DNA of 64,000 nucleotides from NCBI RefSeq assembly GCF_016917755.1, contig NZ_CP070326.1, positions 1,364,001 to 1,428,000 on the forward strand, in the 5' to 3' direction. Position 1 is the stretch's first letter, and every line of letters begins with the position of its first letter. The stretch comes from Streptomyces noursei. GTDB lineage: Bacteria; Actinomycetota; Actinomycetes; Streptomycetales; Streptomycetaceae. Shown in pieces: positions 8,603 through 17,739 of this stretch. The notes beneath the pieces were generated by a model. That model saw only the letters and a program-made list of their open reading frames with translations, did not search any database and was not told the DNA's origin. A program made the translations under genes and the position numbers.

Positions 8603-9640
8603 AGCGCACGTCCGGAGGGCTTTTTCCGGACTCTGGCCGCGCGCACCTCGCATTCGGCGACACTGCCGCCGAGGGCCATACGGACAGGGGTGATGCGCTG
8701 CCGACGGACCCTGTGCCGGTCGAGGGCCCGGCAGGCCGGGGCGCGGCGGGGTAACTCGACCGGAGTCCGGCGCAGGCCGGCGGTAACCATGAGTGAGACT
8801 CTCCTCGACTTCGATCGACGACAAGCAGGCGGTCTCCCCGCTGCCCAGGGCAGGGCGCCCTGATCAGCGTGAATGGTGATGTTCTTGCGACCTTCTGACC
8901 GTCGAGTCGTCGGTCGTGCTCAGGATCGCGTCCGGATTCGGTTCAAGATGGGTGTGGAACAGGCTGTGAGGCCGGCAGAGTTGGCTGCGACGTCGGAGAA
9001 CAGCCGGGCCGACAGCGTGGGGGGTGTCAGCTTCTTCGCGAGGGGGGAATACGAGTGCGCCTGTTGAACTCCCAATCTCTCCGTTACGGCGGCGCCACGA
9101 GAATCGATCCCAACGATCGATCCAGGTATGGCCGTCGCTCCTGGCGTTGGCGATCACCATAATCGGACGTCTGCGCGCCCGGAAGACGAAGTTTTAGGAC
9201 GCCCCCATCATTTGGCCACGTGTGAATCGGCCAACGGGATTGCTCGATGATTCAGGCGCGGCAGCGCGGTGCGGCGCTCGTCCCCGCGCCGCGGAGACCT
9301 TTCACCGCGTCGCTGAATCGCTTGAAATGGCGGGCCCTGCACGAAAGTTGGGCGCACTCCATGACCACACCTCGATGTTATCGCCGGGAATCGCCGACGG
9401 CGCCCCGTCGAGTGGTCGACGGGGCGCCGTCGGCGCCATTCCGGCCAATGATGTCGCGCGCCGGCGGCGGGGTGGGTGGCTTGTATCCGCCCGACACCGC
9501 TCGGCATCAGTCGTCCTCAGGGTGTCGGGCACGCCAACTTCCCGGTCCGACAGTGGTTGTCCGCGTCGGGTGAGGGCGGGGACGAGCAGGACCGCGGCTG
9601 TCCGCAGCGCGGGGCGAAACTGCCTGGTGGAGGGCGGTCG
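8603..9640. other. intergenic region, no convincing gene
   Basis: About 1 kb with open frames on both strands but no recognisable protein or codon pattern. The only structure seen is the strong hairpin at 9392-9435. It separates the polyketide locus from the beta-lactamase gene and may be decayed sequence. Confidence 0.5.
9392..9435. terminator. perfect 20-bp stem, 4-nt loop hairpin
   Basis: The arm at 9392-9411 (cgccgacggcgcc...) is the exact reverse complement of 9416-9435, with the loop gtgg between. It lies 206 bp downstream of the beta-lactamase stop in the direction of transcription. There is no U-tract, as is common for Streptomyces terminators. Confidence 0.65.
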
Positions 9641-10558
9641 TCACTCGCCGGGGGCGAGGGTGCGCGCGACGATGCGGGCCGCGTCCGCGATCAGCGCCTC
9701 GTCCACCGGGGCGTCCTTGGCGGATTTCGTCGACAGTACGGCCAGCACGATCGGGGTGCCCCGGCCGGTCCAGGCCACACCGACGTCATTGGCGGACGCG
9801 TAGTCACCGGTGCCTGTCTTGTCGCCGATCACCCAGCGCTGCGGCAGTCCGGCGCGGAACCGATGCTCGCTGGTGGTGTTGCCCTTGAGCCAGGTGACGA
9901 GTTGCTCGCGCGCGTCGTGGGTCAGCGCCCGGCCCAGCGCCAGCCGCCCGTAGCTGGTGCCGATCGCCTCGGGCGTGGTGGTGTCGCGCAGGTCGCCCGG
10001 GACGGCGGTGTTGAGATCGGGCTCCCAGCGGTCGAGCCGGCTGGTCGGGTCGCCGATCGACCGGAAGAACCGGGTGAGGCCCTCGGGCCCGCCGAGCTGG
10101 CGCAGGAGGAGGTTGCCGGCCGCATTGTCGCTGTACTGGATCGCGGCGGCGCACAGATCGCCCACCGTCATGCCGGTGTCCACGTGCTCCTGGGTCTTCG
10201 GCGAGTGCGGCAGGATGTCCCTGGCCGGATAGTGGATCACCTTGTCCAGCGGCGCGCAGTGCGCGTGGTCGCGGAGGACCGCGGCGGCGGCGACCGTCTT
10301 GAACGTCGAGCACATCGCGAACCGCTCCTGCGCGCGATGAGCGACGACCTGCCCGGTGCGGGCGTTGCGCGCGTACACCCCGAGGCGCGCCGCGTACCGC
10401 CGCTCCAGATCACGCAACTCCGCGGCGACACCGCGCAGTTGGCCGGAGCCAGCGGCCGAGGCGGCCGACGACGACGCAGCGGAGGCGAGTACGGCGGTGG
10501 ACGCGGCGAGGCCGGCCTTGAGCAGGCCGCGTCGGGGCAGCGGGCTGGCACTGATCAT
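9641..10558 (-). CDS. bla: class A beta-lactamase, Tat-exported
   Basis: A 305-residue serine beta-lactamase that hydrolyses beta-lactams outside the membrane. Motifs: STFK (nucleophile serine and lysine), YSDN (SDN loop), EPDLN (the Glu166 omega-loop signature) and DKTGTG (KTG). The N-terminus MISASPLPRRGLLKAG followed by an Ala-rich hydrophobic stretch is a twin-arginine signal, which fixes the ATG at 10558. The frame remains open upstream through a recombinase remnant to 10999, but that part is unrelated. A LysR/BlaB-like pair of the kind that controls beta-lactamase in Streptomyces cacaoi lies 37 kb away at 47.2-49.1 kb; a functional link is speculative. Confidence 0.95.
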   Translation of the reverse strand: MISASPLPRRGLLKAGLAASTAVLASAASSSAASAAGSGQLRGVAAELRDLERRYAARLGVYARNARTGQVVAHRAQERFAMCSTFKTVAAAAVLRDHAHCAPLDKVIHYPARDILPHSPKTQEHVDTGMTVGDLCAAAIQYSDNAAGNLLLRQLGGPEGLTRFFRSIGDPTSRLDRWEPDLNTAVPGDLRDTTTPEAIGTSYGRLALGRALTHDAREQLVTWLKGNTTSEHRFRAGLPQRWVIGDKTGTGDYASANDVGVAWTGRGTPIVLAVLSTKSAKDAPVDEALIADAARIVARTLAPGE

Positions 10559-10699
10559 GTGCGAAGGTCTCCGGTTTCGTCCAGGGGCAAGTTCTCGAAG
10601 CCCCGACCGCGCGGAGCTCCGACGAGGAACAGCGAAGCAGCCGGCCTGCACCCATGTCCAAGAGTGAAGATTGAACGCCCCATAACTTCTTGATATGGG

Positions 10700-10999
10700 A
10701 AGCCGCCTCTCCGACCTGCGAAGACACCGGATCGCGCCGCCTTGCGTCAGCACCAAATCAGCACGGTGCTGGGTAAGCACCAGATCCATCACCTTCACGG
10801 CCCGCCCCGTCGAGTCCGGAGTGAGGTGTCCGTACGTGTCCGCCGTCTCCTTGATGCTCTTGTGTCCGAGCCACCTGGACACGCCCAAAAGTGGCAGACC
10901 GTTGCTGAGCGCGGTCGTGGCGAACCAATGTCTTGTGTCCGCAGAGGCCGTGTGCGGTGAGCTCGTGTCGTCATTAAGCAGGTCCGCTGCCGGGGCCAC
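10700..10999 (-). pseudogene. tyrosine recombinase C-terminal fragment
   Basis: The minus-strand reading has the C-terminal box of phage-type integrases: DTRHWFATTALSNG (Arg-His...), then SRWLGHKSIKETADTYGHL with the HK and the Tyr nucleophile region. Nothing upstream encodes the rest of the protein, so this is a remnant of about 90 residues. There is no stop before the beta-lactamase frame, and the two read as one open frame by chance. The edge sequence (cgcacacgg, then ctctgcggacacaag) is almost repeated at the other recombinase remnant near 29190. Confidence 0.75.
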
Positions 11000-11068
11000 T
11001 TTCGCGATGGTGGGAACGACGCGTATTGCATTCCGACCTTGTCGATGTGGTGTAGATCACTCGACTGG

Positions 11069-11102
11069 GGGGCGGGGGCATCGTCTGCGGAGCCCCCGCC
11101 CC
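11069..11102 (-). terminator. GC-rich hairpin after the GNAT gene
   Basis: An 11-bp perfect stem (ggggcgggggc at 11069-11079 with gcccccgcccc at 11092-11102) and a 12-nt loop sit 9 bp beyond the stop of the acetyltransferase gene, in the right place for its terminator. Confidence 0.75.
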
Positions 11103-11110
11103 GGACTCGA

Positions 11111-12061
11111 TCAGCTCCAGGTCATGTTGATCTCACCCTCGAAATTGATGTATCCAGCGCGCCGGAAGGCGTTCGCCATCGGGACGTTGCCGAGGTCTGT
11201 GGACGCGCGGATGCGGGGGACGTGCTGCTCGGCGAGGACTCGGGTGCCCTCGGCGAGGATGTCGTCGATGTAGCCGTTGCCGCGGTGTGTGGGCAGGACC
11301 GCGATGTAGGCGATGATCACGTTGTAGTCGTTGCGGGCCGGGATGACGAATCCCGCTGGCTCTCCATGGGGCAGTGTCGCGATGCGCCACCAGTCGCGCG
11401 GGCTGTTGTAACGCGCCAGCTCGTCCTCGTAGTGCCGGACGGCCGCTTCGTGCATGGACATCCGGGTCAGGTCGTCACGGCCGTGTGCGTCCAGAGTCCC
11501 ATCCAGAACTGAGGACATCAGAGCCACGAGTTCCTCGCCATCGCGGACCGGCCGGAAGACGAGGCGTCCGTTGGGCTCGGGAACTGGCGATTCCGGACGC
11601 CATTCCAGACGCAGTCGTTCGACGATGAACCGGGCACCGGTCCGTTCAAGTACCGTCATGCGGTCTTCGACGGCTTGTCTCGTTACCGCGTTCTCACGCC
11701 AGTCCGGTGGGACGAAACGGCTGTACTCAGGGGGACGCGACCCGTTCGGGAGGGTAGCGGCCATCGCGGTGTGCAGAAGTCGCGCCCCGATGTCCACGTG
11801 ATCGGAGCCCGAGGCGCTGTCTTCGATGTCGAGGATGTCCAGGATGAGTGGTGCGTCGTCGGCTGATCGGCTCCACCAGGCTGCTCTGGCGAGCAGGCGG
11901 TCACCGCGGAGGGCGACCCACATCCATTCCGGACGTCGGCGGCCAGCGGCAAGGTCGTCCGCCAGTTCCTCATTGAGGACGTAAGGCAGTTGGGAGAAGA
12001 GGTCGAGTTCTTCGTGTCCGGTGATCGGACGCATGGTCAGGTCGTTCGTTTTCACGGTCAA
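11111..12061 (-). CDS. GNAT-family N-acetyltransferase, two-domain
   Basis: A protein of about 316 residues. The C-terminal half carries an acetyl-CoA binding signature (IIAYIAVLPTHRGNGYIDDIL, split R/Q-x-x-G-x-G/A region at HRGNGY) and a typical end (VPMANAFRRAGY). The N-terminal half (MRPITGHEELDLFSQLPYV) looks like a degenerate second GNAT-type domain. The start shown is a TTG with GGAG six bases upstream; the ATG at 12034 is an alternative. The substrate cannot be inferred. It is preceded by a very short reading frame with a strong ribosome binding site, which suggests translational control. Confidence 0.85.
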   Translation of the reverse strand: MTVKTNDLTMRPITGHEELDLFSQLPYVLNEELADDLAAGRRRPEWMWVALRGDRLLARAAWWSRSADDAPLILDILDIEDSASGSDHVDIGARLLHTAMAATLPNGSRPPEYSRFVPPDWRENAVTRQAVEDRMTVLERTGARFIVERLRLEWRPESPVPEPNGRLVFRPVRDGEELVALMSSVLDGTLDAHGRDDLTRMSMHEAAVRHYEDELARYNSPRDWWRIATLPHGEPAGFVIPARNDYNVIIAYIAVLPTHRGNGYIDDILAEGTRVLAEQHVPRIRASTDLGNVPMANAFRRAGYINFEGEINMTWS

Positions 12062-12097
12062 GGCACACTCCGGTGAAGGCGCCCGTCCGCTCCGGGG

Positions 12098-12151
12098 TCA
12101 GACGCGGTCCGCACCCCGGGAGGACACAAGCGCGGTGATCATGGGGATCAT
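12098..12151 (-). CDS. possible 17-residue leader peptide upstream of GNAT gene
   Basis: A minimal frame, MIPMITALVSSRGADRV, starts at 12151 with GGAGG nine bases upstream, a better ribosome binding site than that of the acetyltransferase itself. It ends 36 bp before the TTG at 12061. Leader peptides of this size control many resistance and biosynthetic genes by attenuation or translation coupling. No rich run of one codon is seen, so which signal it would sense is unknown. It could also be a chance frame. Confidence 0.45.
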   Translation of the reverse strand: MIPMITALVSSRGADRV

Positions 12152-12296
12152 GGGCTTATCCCTCCTCTCGCTGTCGTGGCCCCTCGACCCTCGTGGTGGG
12201 GGTCCAGCGGTTACGTCTATCCAACCGCAGCCCTCGTCCGCAAACCCTTTTCGATCACTCTGCTTCCGACAACGCCGAACAGCGAGCCCGGGGCTG

Positions 12297-12758
12297 TCAA
12301 CTGCAGGTTCCAATCACTGTGGTTCGCGGCGCGGGCAGGCGACTCACTGGGCTTGTCCCAGCGACGGACTCGCGAAGCCGGACGATCTCCTCGTGCTGGG
12401 CGGCGAGTCGGGCGAGGGCCTGGCCGCGGAAGTCCGTGATCTCGTCGATCTCCTGCTCCGATGCGGCCAGCCGTTCCCGGAGCTTGGCGTTCTCCGCCTT
12501 GAGACGCGTGATCTGGGCTTCGCGGGGGTCGGGGATCTCGCCAGTCTCGCGCATGGCGTTCAGGCGCCGTTCGAACTCGACACGGAGGTGAGAGTAGGGG
12601 CGGGTGCCGTAAAAGGCGGTGCGGTCGACCGCCGCCTCGCTGGCGAGGGTCTTGATGTCGCACTTTCCGCCAGGCGGGATCTCCCCGCGGAGGAGCCGGT
12701 CCATGGCGGTCCGGATGCGTTTCTCGTTCTCGGTACGTTGGGCTGCAGAGATTCTCAT
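12297..12758 (-). CDS. TnpC-like / DUF6262 transposition accessory protein
   Basis: A 153-residue protein, MRISAAQRTENEKRIR..., with a basic N-terminus, a VDRTAFYGTRPYSHLR motif and a coiled coil (ITRLKAENAKLRERLAASEQEID). It ends APRTTVIGTCS. This layout is that of the small third protein that accompanies Tn554-type tyrosine recombinases in actinobacteria. Its ATG overlaps the stop of the recombinase gene (ATGA), so the two are translationally coupled. With the recombinase truncated it is probably a left-over. Confidence 0.7.
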   Translation of the reverse strand: MRISAAQRTENEKRIRTAMDRLLRGEIPPGGKCDIKTLASEAAVDRTAFYGTRPYSHLRVEFERRLNAMRETGEIPDPREAQITRLKAENAKLRERLAASEQEIDEITDFRGQALARLAAQHEEIVRLRESVAGTSPVSRLPAPRTTVIGTCS

Positions 12759-13945
12759 GCGGACTCCTCGTCCGTGATGGTGCTGGCAGCGTCGATCTCG
12801 GCGACGACGCGGAGGGCTCGGTCGTGGTCGGCTTGGAGCCGGGTGCGTTCGGTCTTGCGTGTGGTGCCGAGCTGGCCGAGGAAGATCTCGGTGCGTTCGG
12901 CGTGCTCGGCCCAGACGGGGCGGTGGCAGGGGTGATGGGTGGCCTGCGGGCAGCGGGCGGAGTCGCACATCCCGACCAGCGGGCGGTCTGCCGTCGGGGT
13001 GCCGGCCAGCTTGAGGCAGAGTGCCCGGGACGGGTCGGTGAACCAGCAGTAGTTCGCGGGACCGAGGTGGAGGATCTTGGCTCGTTTGGTCAGCAGGTTG
13101 AGCACGTCGCGGTTACTGCGTTGTGTCTTTGGAGCGGTTACTGCTGTCGGGTCGAGCTTCTCGTCGATGCTCGCGAAGAACTCGGTGAGGCTGCGGGCAC
13201 CGGGGCCAGCAGGCAGAATGCCCTGCTGGTAGTTTTGGAACTCTTCCAGGACCAGCTGGAGATTGCGGTCGCTCTCGTGCTTGTTGACCTCGGCCAGCAG
13301 CTCGGCCTGGGCCCCGCCAGGGCGGGAGGCATAGCCCTCCGTTGTGGCCACAGCGATATGTTTCATGTGGATCTTGGTAGCCAGGACGCCGCCAGGCCGG
13401 TAGGCCATTTCCAGAGACAAAGTGCGCCGCAGCATCCGCAGGTTGACCGGCCCCTCGGGGATCGGCGCGAGGCCAAGTCGTCGGCCAGCCTCGGAGTTGG
13501 CCCAGTTCTTGAACCACTTGAAGCGGACGTTGAAGGAGAACCTGCCGATCAACAGGACTTCTTCTGCAGGGGCGTCGTGCAGTTGCTCAAGGAGTTCGAT
13601 CGCGCGATAGACCGGCTCGATGACGACCCACTCGTCGTCGGTGCCGCCCAGCGGCTGTCCTTTGACGATCTTGCTTGCGATCCGGTAGCGGGTCAGGCCC
13701 GGAATGGACTCTTCGGACAGTCGGCGGCAGCCGATGCACAATTCCATCAGCTCACTCGCGCGCATGCCCGAGATGGCGGCGGCGGTGATGATCGCGGCGG
13801 TGCGGACGATGCCGACCAGTGCGACGGCCTGGAGCCGGGACAGTGGCAGGGTCCAAGGCAGTGACGCTGTCCCGTCGGCCGCGGGGATCAGGTCGGCATC
13901 GCGGCCGAACGGTCTCTCGACGCCGACCTGGGCTAAGGGCTGGAC
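12755..13945 (-). pseudogene. Tn554-like site-specific tyrosine recombinase, 5'-truncated
   Basis: About 395 residues of a large recombinase. It has the catalytic Arg region AISGMRASELMELC, the second box LRMLRRTLSLEMAYRPGG and the Tyr region HIAVATTEGYASRPGG. The C-terminal part contains a Cys-rich zinc-finger-like segment (GMCDSARCPQATHHPC). Upstream of about 13945 the frame stays open to 14197 but the residues no longer resemble the family, so the N-terminal DNA-binding part is missing. It is paired with the overlapping TnpC-like gene. Confidence 0.7.
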
Positions 13946-14293
13946 TCCGCGTACCCCCGACGGCGGACAGCAATCACACTTTGTGGGCGATACCTGATCG
14001 CCACTGATCAACCGCTCGTTCTGCGAGCAAGGTCCCCCGCTGAGTCGCCTGTGATGACAGGCGGAGCAGCGAACTGACGCCACATCCCCGAAACCGCGTG
14101 AACGCAACCAAGAGCTTCCACAAAACCGTCGCGCCGCGCCAAGTAAGGGCGCGACGCAAGAGATTCGATAAGGGCGCGACAAAAGATCGTTAGGCACTCA
14201 CTTCAGTGATCACTCCTCTCTAAGATCAATTAGTTGCATGTCAATCTTCACTGGCATGCCTAGATAGTTTTTGTAAGAAGCGAGGAGTGAACC
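13946..14293. promoter_or_regulatory. intergenic region upstream of the WXG-type operon
   Basis: The left part is decayed recombinase flank. The right part (14190-14280) is relatively AT-rich and carries a near-palindrome TCACTTCAGTGA at 14198-14209, then GAGGAG before the ATG at 14294. It probably holds the promoter of the rightward three-gene operon; no exact -35/-10 was fixed. Confidence 0.4.
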
Positions 14294-14623
14294 ATGCCCA
14301 AAGTTGAGTCGTTAGTGGATGCGAGGGCTCTCGCCAGGTTAGCGAAAACCTTCGATACCCATGGGTCGGACTTGGAGACCTACACCAAGGAGTTCCGGGC
14401 GAAGACCGACGCCGAGGTGATTGACAAAGGATTCGGTGTCCTCACGGAATCCGAGGAAGTAACCTCCGCCTACATCGAGATGTCCACCGACATGGTGGAG
14501 ACACTGAACGCCCTCCGGCAGCACCTGGATCACATCAGCCAGGGCCTGCGCACGGTTCAGCAGAACGCCACGGGCACGGACGAGTCCCTGGCCGCCGGCT
14601 TCAGCCACGGGGGTGGCGCATGA
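14294..14623 (+). CDS. small helical protein, ESX/WXG100-like partner
   Basis: A 109-residue, mostly helical protein (MPKVESLVDARALARL...). It has the size and composition of WXG100-superfamily secreted partners but lacks a W-x-G turn. The ATG is preceded by GAGGAG. Its stop overlaps the ATG of the next gene (ATGA), whose product does have a WXG-like turn, so the two may form a heterodimer. There is no signal peptide, as expected for type VII-type substrates. Function is not recognised beyond this. Confidence 0.6.
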   Translation: MPKVESLVDARALARLAKTFDTHGSDLETYTKEFRAKTDAEVIDKGFGVLTESEEVTSAYIEMSTDMVETLNALRQHLDHISQGLRTVQQNATGTDESLAAGFSHGGGA

Positions 14624-15735
14624 GTGGTGACGAGTCCGTAGCGGAGCAGGTCTACGAGGCCGGCCTGGAAATCATTAACCCTGGCGGTGATCCGGATGTC
14701 CTGCGCTCGGCCGCCAAGGGCTGGCGGGACCTCCACGAAAACCTCCACACCATGTTCCACGACCTCGACCGGGAGGTGCAGCGGACCCTGGAGTCCGGTT
14801 GGCGCGGTCCGGCAGCCGACTCCTTCGCCGAACACTGGAAACACCTCAACACGGCGATGGGCAAGACGCTGCCGCAGTTGCCGGAGGCAGCGAAGAGCCT
14901 CGATGAGGCCGCCGATGCCGTCGAGGACATCAACCGCGAGATCCACGAGATCTACCTGGAGATCGGCATCTCCATTGGCATCTCGGTCGGCATGTCCTTT
15001 CTGACCATGGGGTTCTCGGCGGCCGCGGGGGCCGCCCGAGCCGCCCAACTCGCCGCCCGCGCCGCCAAACTGGCCAAAACGCTCGGCACGATCCTGCGGA
15101 AGGTCAGTGAGGCGTTCAAAGTCATCTCCCGGCTGGCGAAGGAACACCGTTTCCTGAAGAACGTCCTGGTCAACTGGGCCAGCAACACCGGCGGTACGGT
15201 CATGACCAACGCCCTCACGGGGCAGGAAACCAATCTGGGCGACGCGGTCTGGCAGGGTGGGCTGTCCTCGCTCGTCGGCACGGGGCCGGGGATGCTCACG
15301 ACTGGTGGTGTCAGGGCTCTGGGCAAGGTGGCTGGGAAATCGGAGAATCCGATCGCCCAAGGGTTCGGGCGGCACTCCGGATGGATCGGAGATGTGGCGG
15401 GAGGCGGCGTCGGCAGTGCCACTGGCGGTTTGGCCGTGGACGGCGTCAAGAAGCTCGGCGGCGACCAGGACGTCGACATGGGATGGGATGCCGGCGTGAA
15501 CCTCATTACAGGTGGTATGGGCGGGGCCGCCGTCCACGGTGTGAACACGCAACTGCCACCGGGGCGGGAGGGTCCGCACTTCCCGATCGAGGGTCCGACG
15601 CAAGGAATCATCTACGGCGGCGGTGCCATCGCGGCTCCAATTCAGAATGCTCTCAAGGACGATGAGCAGAAGAGTGAGGCGAGCGAAGGGCCACACGACG
15701 CGAAGAAGGGGCCAGTGAAGGACGTTTTCGGGTGA
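14620..15735 (+). CDS. WXG100-like domain protein with glycine-rich membrane-active region
   Basis: A 371-residue protein. Residues about 20-110 form a helical hairpin with the turn SGWRGPAADSFAEHW, a WXG100/LXG-type signature. They are followed by a hydrophobic stretch (ISIGISVGMSFLTMGFSAAAGAA) and a Gly/Ala-rich region like the central part of LXG/WXG polymorphic toxins. The C-terminus (KKGPVKDVFG) shows no toxin domain. It overlaps both neighbours by 4 bp, giving a tight three-gene operon. It may be a toxin chassis that has lost its warhead, or a structural secreted protein. Confidence 0.7.
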   Translation: MSGDESVAEQVYEAGLEIINPGGDPDVLRSAAKGWRDLHENLHTMFHDLDREVQRTLESGWRGPAADSFAEHWKHLNTAMGKTLPQLPEAAKSLDEAADAVEDINREIHEIYLEIGISIGISVGMSFLTMGFSAAAGAARAAQLAARAAKLAKTLGTILRKVSEAFKVISRLAKEHRFLKNVLVNWASNTGGTVMTNALTGQETNLGDAVWQGGLSSLVGTGPGMLTTGGVRALGKVAGKSENPIAQGFGRHSGWIGDVAGGGVGSATGGLAVDGVKKLGGDQDVDMGWDAGVNLITGGMGGAAVHGVNTQLPPGREGPHFPIEGPTQGIIYGGGAIAAPIQNALKDDEQKSEASEGPHDAKKGPVKDVFG

Positions 15736-17138
15736 GAGAGCGAGACCTTGGAACGGCCGCGGCGTCGGTGCTGGCATGGGTCGGCGCCGCGGCGTTCCTG
15801 ATCTGCCTGCTGGTCCGGAAGATCGCGCCGTATCCGCGCTGGGATCTGCTGGCTTGTCTGGCGTTCTCCGCGGTGGCGTCGTTGGCGTGGTGGCTGCGGG
15901 CAACCGGACGGTGGAAATCCCGGCTGGGAGGAGTCATACCCCCGACGCTTGGGCTGAAGATGGGCCGATGGTGGTGGCCACCGATGCGCGGTCTGTGCAC
16001 CATCGTCGCGGTCTGGCTCTTGTCCGTTCCTTTCTTTCTGTTGGGTTTTTCGGTCTCGGACAACAGCCCCCAACTGGCCGCAATCACTCAGCACGACTAC
16101 CGCTTCGCAACTGTCACGATCACAAAGATTCACCACTCATACCGGAATCAATCCAAGACCGGCACGACATACGTATCCGTGGTCACCGTCGAGGCGCCGG
16201 GACGTGACACGCACGCCAAAGCACTGCACTTGAGGGGAAAGACGAGGACGTCCGACCGGGTGAGAACCGGCGAACGGCTAACAGGCGGACTGTACGCCCC
16301 GGATGCCCCGTCCCTGGGAATCATCATGACCGGAAGTGGGCATCTCGCCTCTCTCCTGGGGGGCCCGGCATCACCGGGCGAAATGGTGCTGCTGGGTCTC
16401 ATCGGCGCGTTCCCCGTCACCATCTTCTTCATCTCCTTCTTCAAGACCAAGGCCGATCCGCTGACTCCCGAGTCCGTGCTCGGCAACAGACCGGCGCGCA
16501 GGCTGCGCGTGCATATCGCGGGTGGAACAGCCGGGATATGGCTCTCAGCGCCTGATCCCAAAAAGAAGTCCGGCGACCCTCAGACCACGCTGTCCCCGGC
16601 CTTGCGTCTTTCGTCGCCCGAAGGCACCCGTGACCTGTTCATCGACCGGTGCCTCGACCCTCAGGCTCTGTCCGGGGTGCTCGAAGGCCAGGCCGGGTGG
16701 CTCTACTGGGCCCCGGATTCAGGCAAGCCCCCGGAGTGGTCCGTCGCGGCCCTGCTCGTTCTTGACGACGACCGGTACGTCTACGGGGTGATACCCCCGG
16801 GACGTGCTGAGGACCTTCCGCAGGGCGAGCCGGTGGACCTGCCCCTCTCGGAGACCCGTCCGTTGCGCGCGGTGGGACCGTACGCGCTGTGGCAGCCGGC
16901 CGTGCACAGGCCGGGTATGTACGGGTTCGGCCTCGGCTTCCTCGCCGTATGCCTGATCGTCGCAGGGGTCGAACCCGGCGGTGGACCACTGTTGAGCTTG
17001 TGCATCGCCAGCACCGTGGGAGGACCGGTGGCGGGTCTCCTTCTGATCCAGCGTCGGCGCACGGTGTACTTGCGACGGTTGGCAGGCGGGCCTTATGACA
17101 CGGAGGCCACAACCGCTGGTCTGCGGAACCCACCGTGA
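15732..17138 (+). CDS. multi-pass membrane protein of unknown function
   Basis: A 468-residue protein starting at a GTG that overlaps the previous stop (GTGA). Hydrophobic segments lie near 8-28 and 40-55, at 95-115 (IVAVWLLSVPFFLLGFSV), near 205-235 and at 400-450, with an extracytoplasmic-looking domain between (DYRFATVTITKIHHSYR..., SKTGTTYVSVVTV). No enzymatic motif is recognised. As third gene of the WXG-type operon it could anchor, export or neutralise the upstream protein. Confidence 0.75.
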   Translation: MRERDLGTAAASVLAWVGAAAFLICLLVRKIAPYPRWDLLACLAFSAVASLAWWLRATGRWKSRLGGVIPPTLGLKMGRWWWPPMRGLCTIVAVWLLSVPFFLLGFSVSDNSPQLAAITQHDYRFATVTITKIHHSYRNQSKTGTTYVSVVTVEAPGRDTHAKALHLRGKTRTSDRVRTGERLTGGLYAPDAPSLGIIMTGSGHLASLLGGPASPGEMVLLGLIGAFPVTIFFISFFKTKADPLTPESVLGNRPARRLRVHIAGGTAGIWLSAPDPKKKSGDPQTTLSPALRLSSPEGTRDLFIDRCLDPQALSGVLEGQAGWLYWAPDSGKPPEWSVAALLVLDDDRYVYGVIPPGRAEDLPQGEPVDLPLSETRPLRAVGPYALWQPAVHRPGMYGFGLGFLAVCLIVAGVEPGGGPLLSLCIASTVGGPVAGLLLIQRRRTVYLRRLAGGPYDTEATTAGLRNPP

Positions 17139-17739
17139 CAGGTGCGATCGGGTGTTTGAGTCAGAGGGGAAGCGATCGCGTGGTGACGTCCGCCGAGGCA
17201 GTGGCGCGGCTCCCGAGGAGTCCGACAGTCACGTCGCGACGGGCGTCCAGCGGTATGAGCTGTCTATCACCACCTGAGTACTGCAACGGGTCGGACCCTG
17301 GGGTAACTTCCCTGCGATTCGGCCGTTTCGCAGGGGCTTGTGGCGCCACCTGTGGTTCTCATGCCTCGTCTTCGTCATCCGGGGTGGCTTCCCGCGCATG
17401 GTGTAGGTCAAGGACGTATCGCTCGGGTGTGGGGTTGTTCCGCCAGGCGTGTCCGAGGGCATCCGGATCGGGGTGTTCGGCCAGTTCGAGCAAGGTGTGG
17501 TTGTAGTAGCAGTCACTCCTCCGACATCCGACCACGCAAGCAGCATGCACGGGCCGTCCGGAAAGGTATCTGGATTGCCGCAGACAGACGGAATGCGTGC
17601 ACAGCACGCGCCAACGTACGGGTGGCCACGGAATTTCCGTGGCCACCCGCCCAGGCGGGCCCTCGCGCGTTTTCCCCTCGGATGACATTTCTTGAGCGAT
17701 ATTCCTTTATCGGATCGACATCCTTGGGGCTCTATGCCG
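17139..17739. other. intergenic region with one weak open frame
   Basis: About 600 bp between the membrane protein and the immunity-like gene. A minus-strand frame at 17359-17688 ends in a plausibly coding tail (LLELAEHPDPDALGHAWRNN) but has a Cys/Arg-rich, non-protein-like beginning. At most it is the 3' remnant of a lost gene. Confidence 0.4.

Noticed and set aside
8864..9160. Minus-strand 98-codon frame after the LysR gene
   Set aside because: Composition resembles random high-GC sequence and there is no supporting start signal.
11000..11110. G-rich segment as a possible G-quadruplex or riboswitch
   Set aside because: It is fully explained by the terminator hairpin after the GNAT gene.
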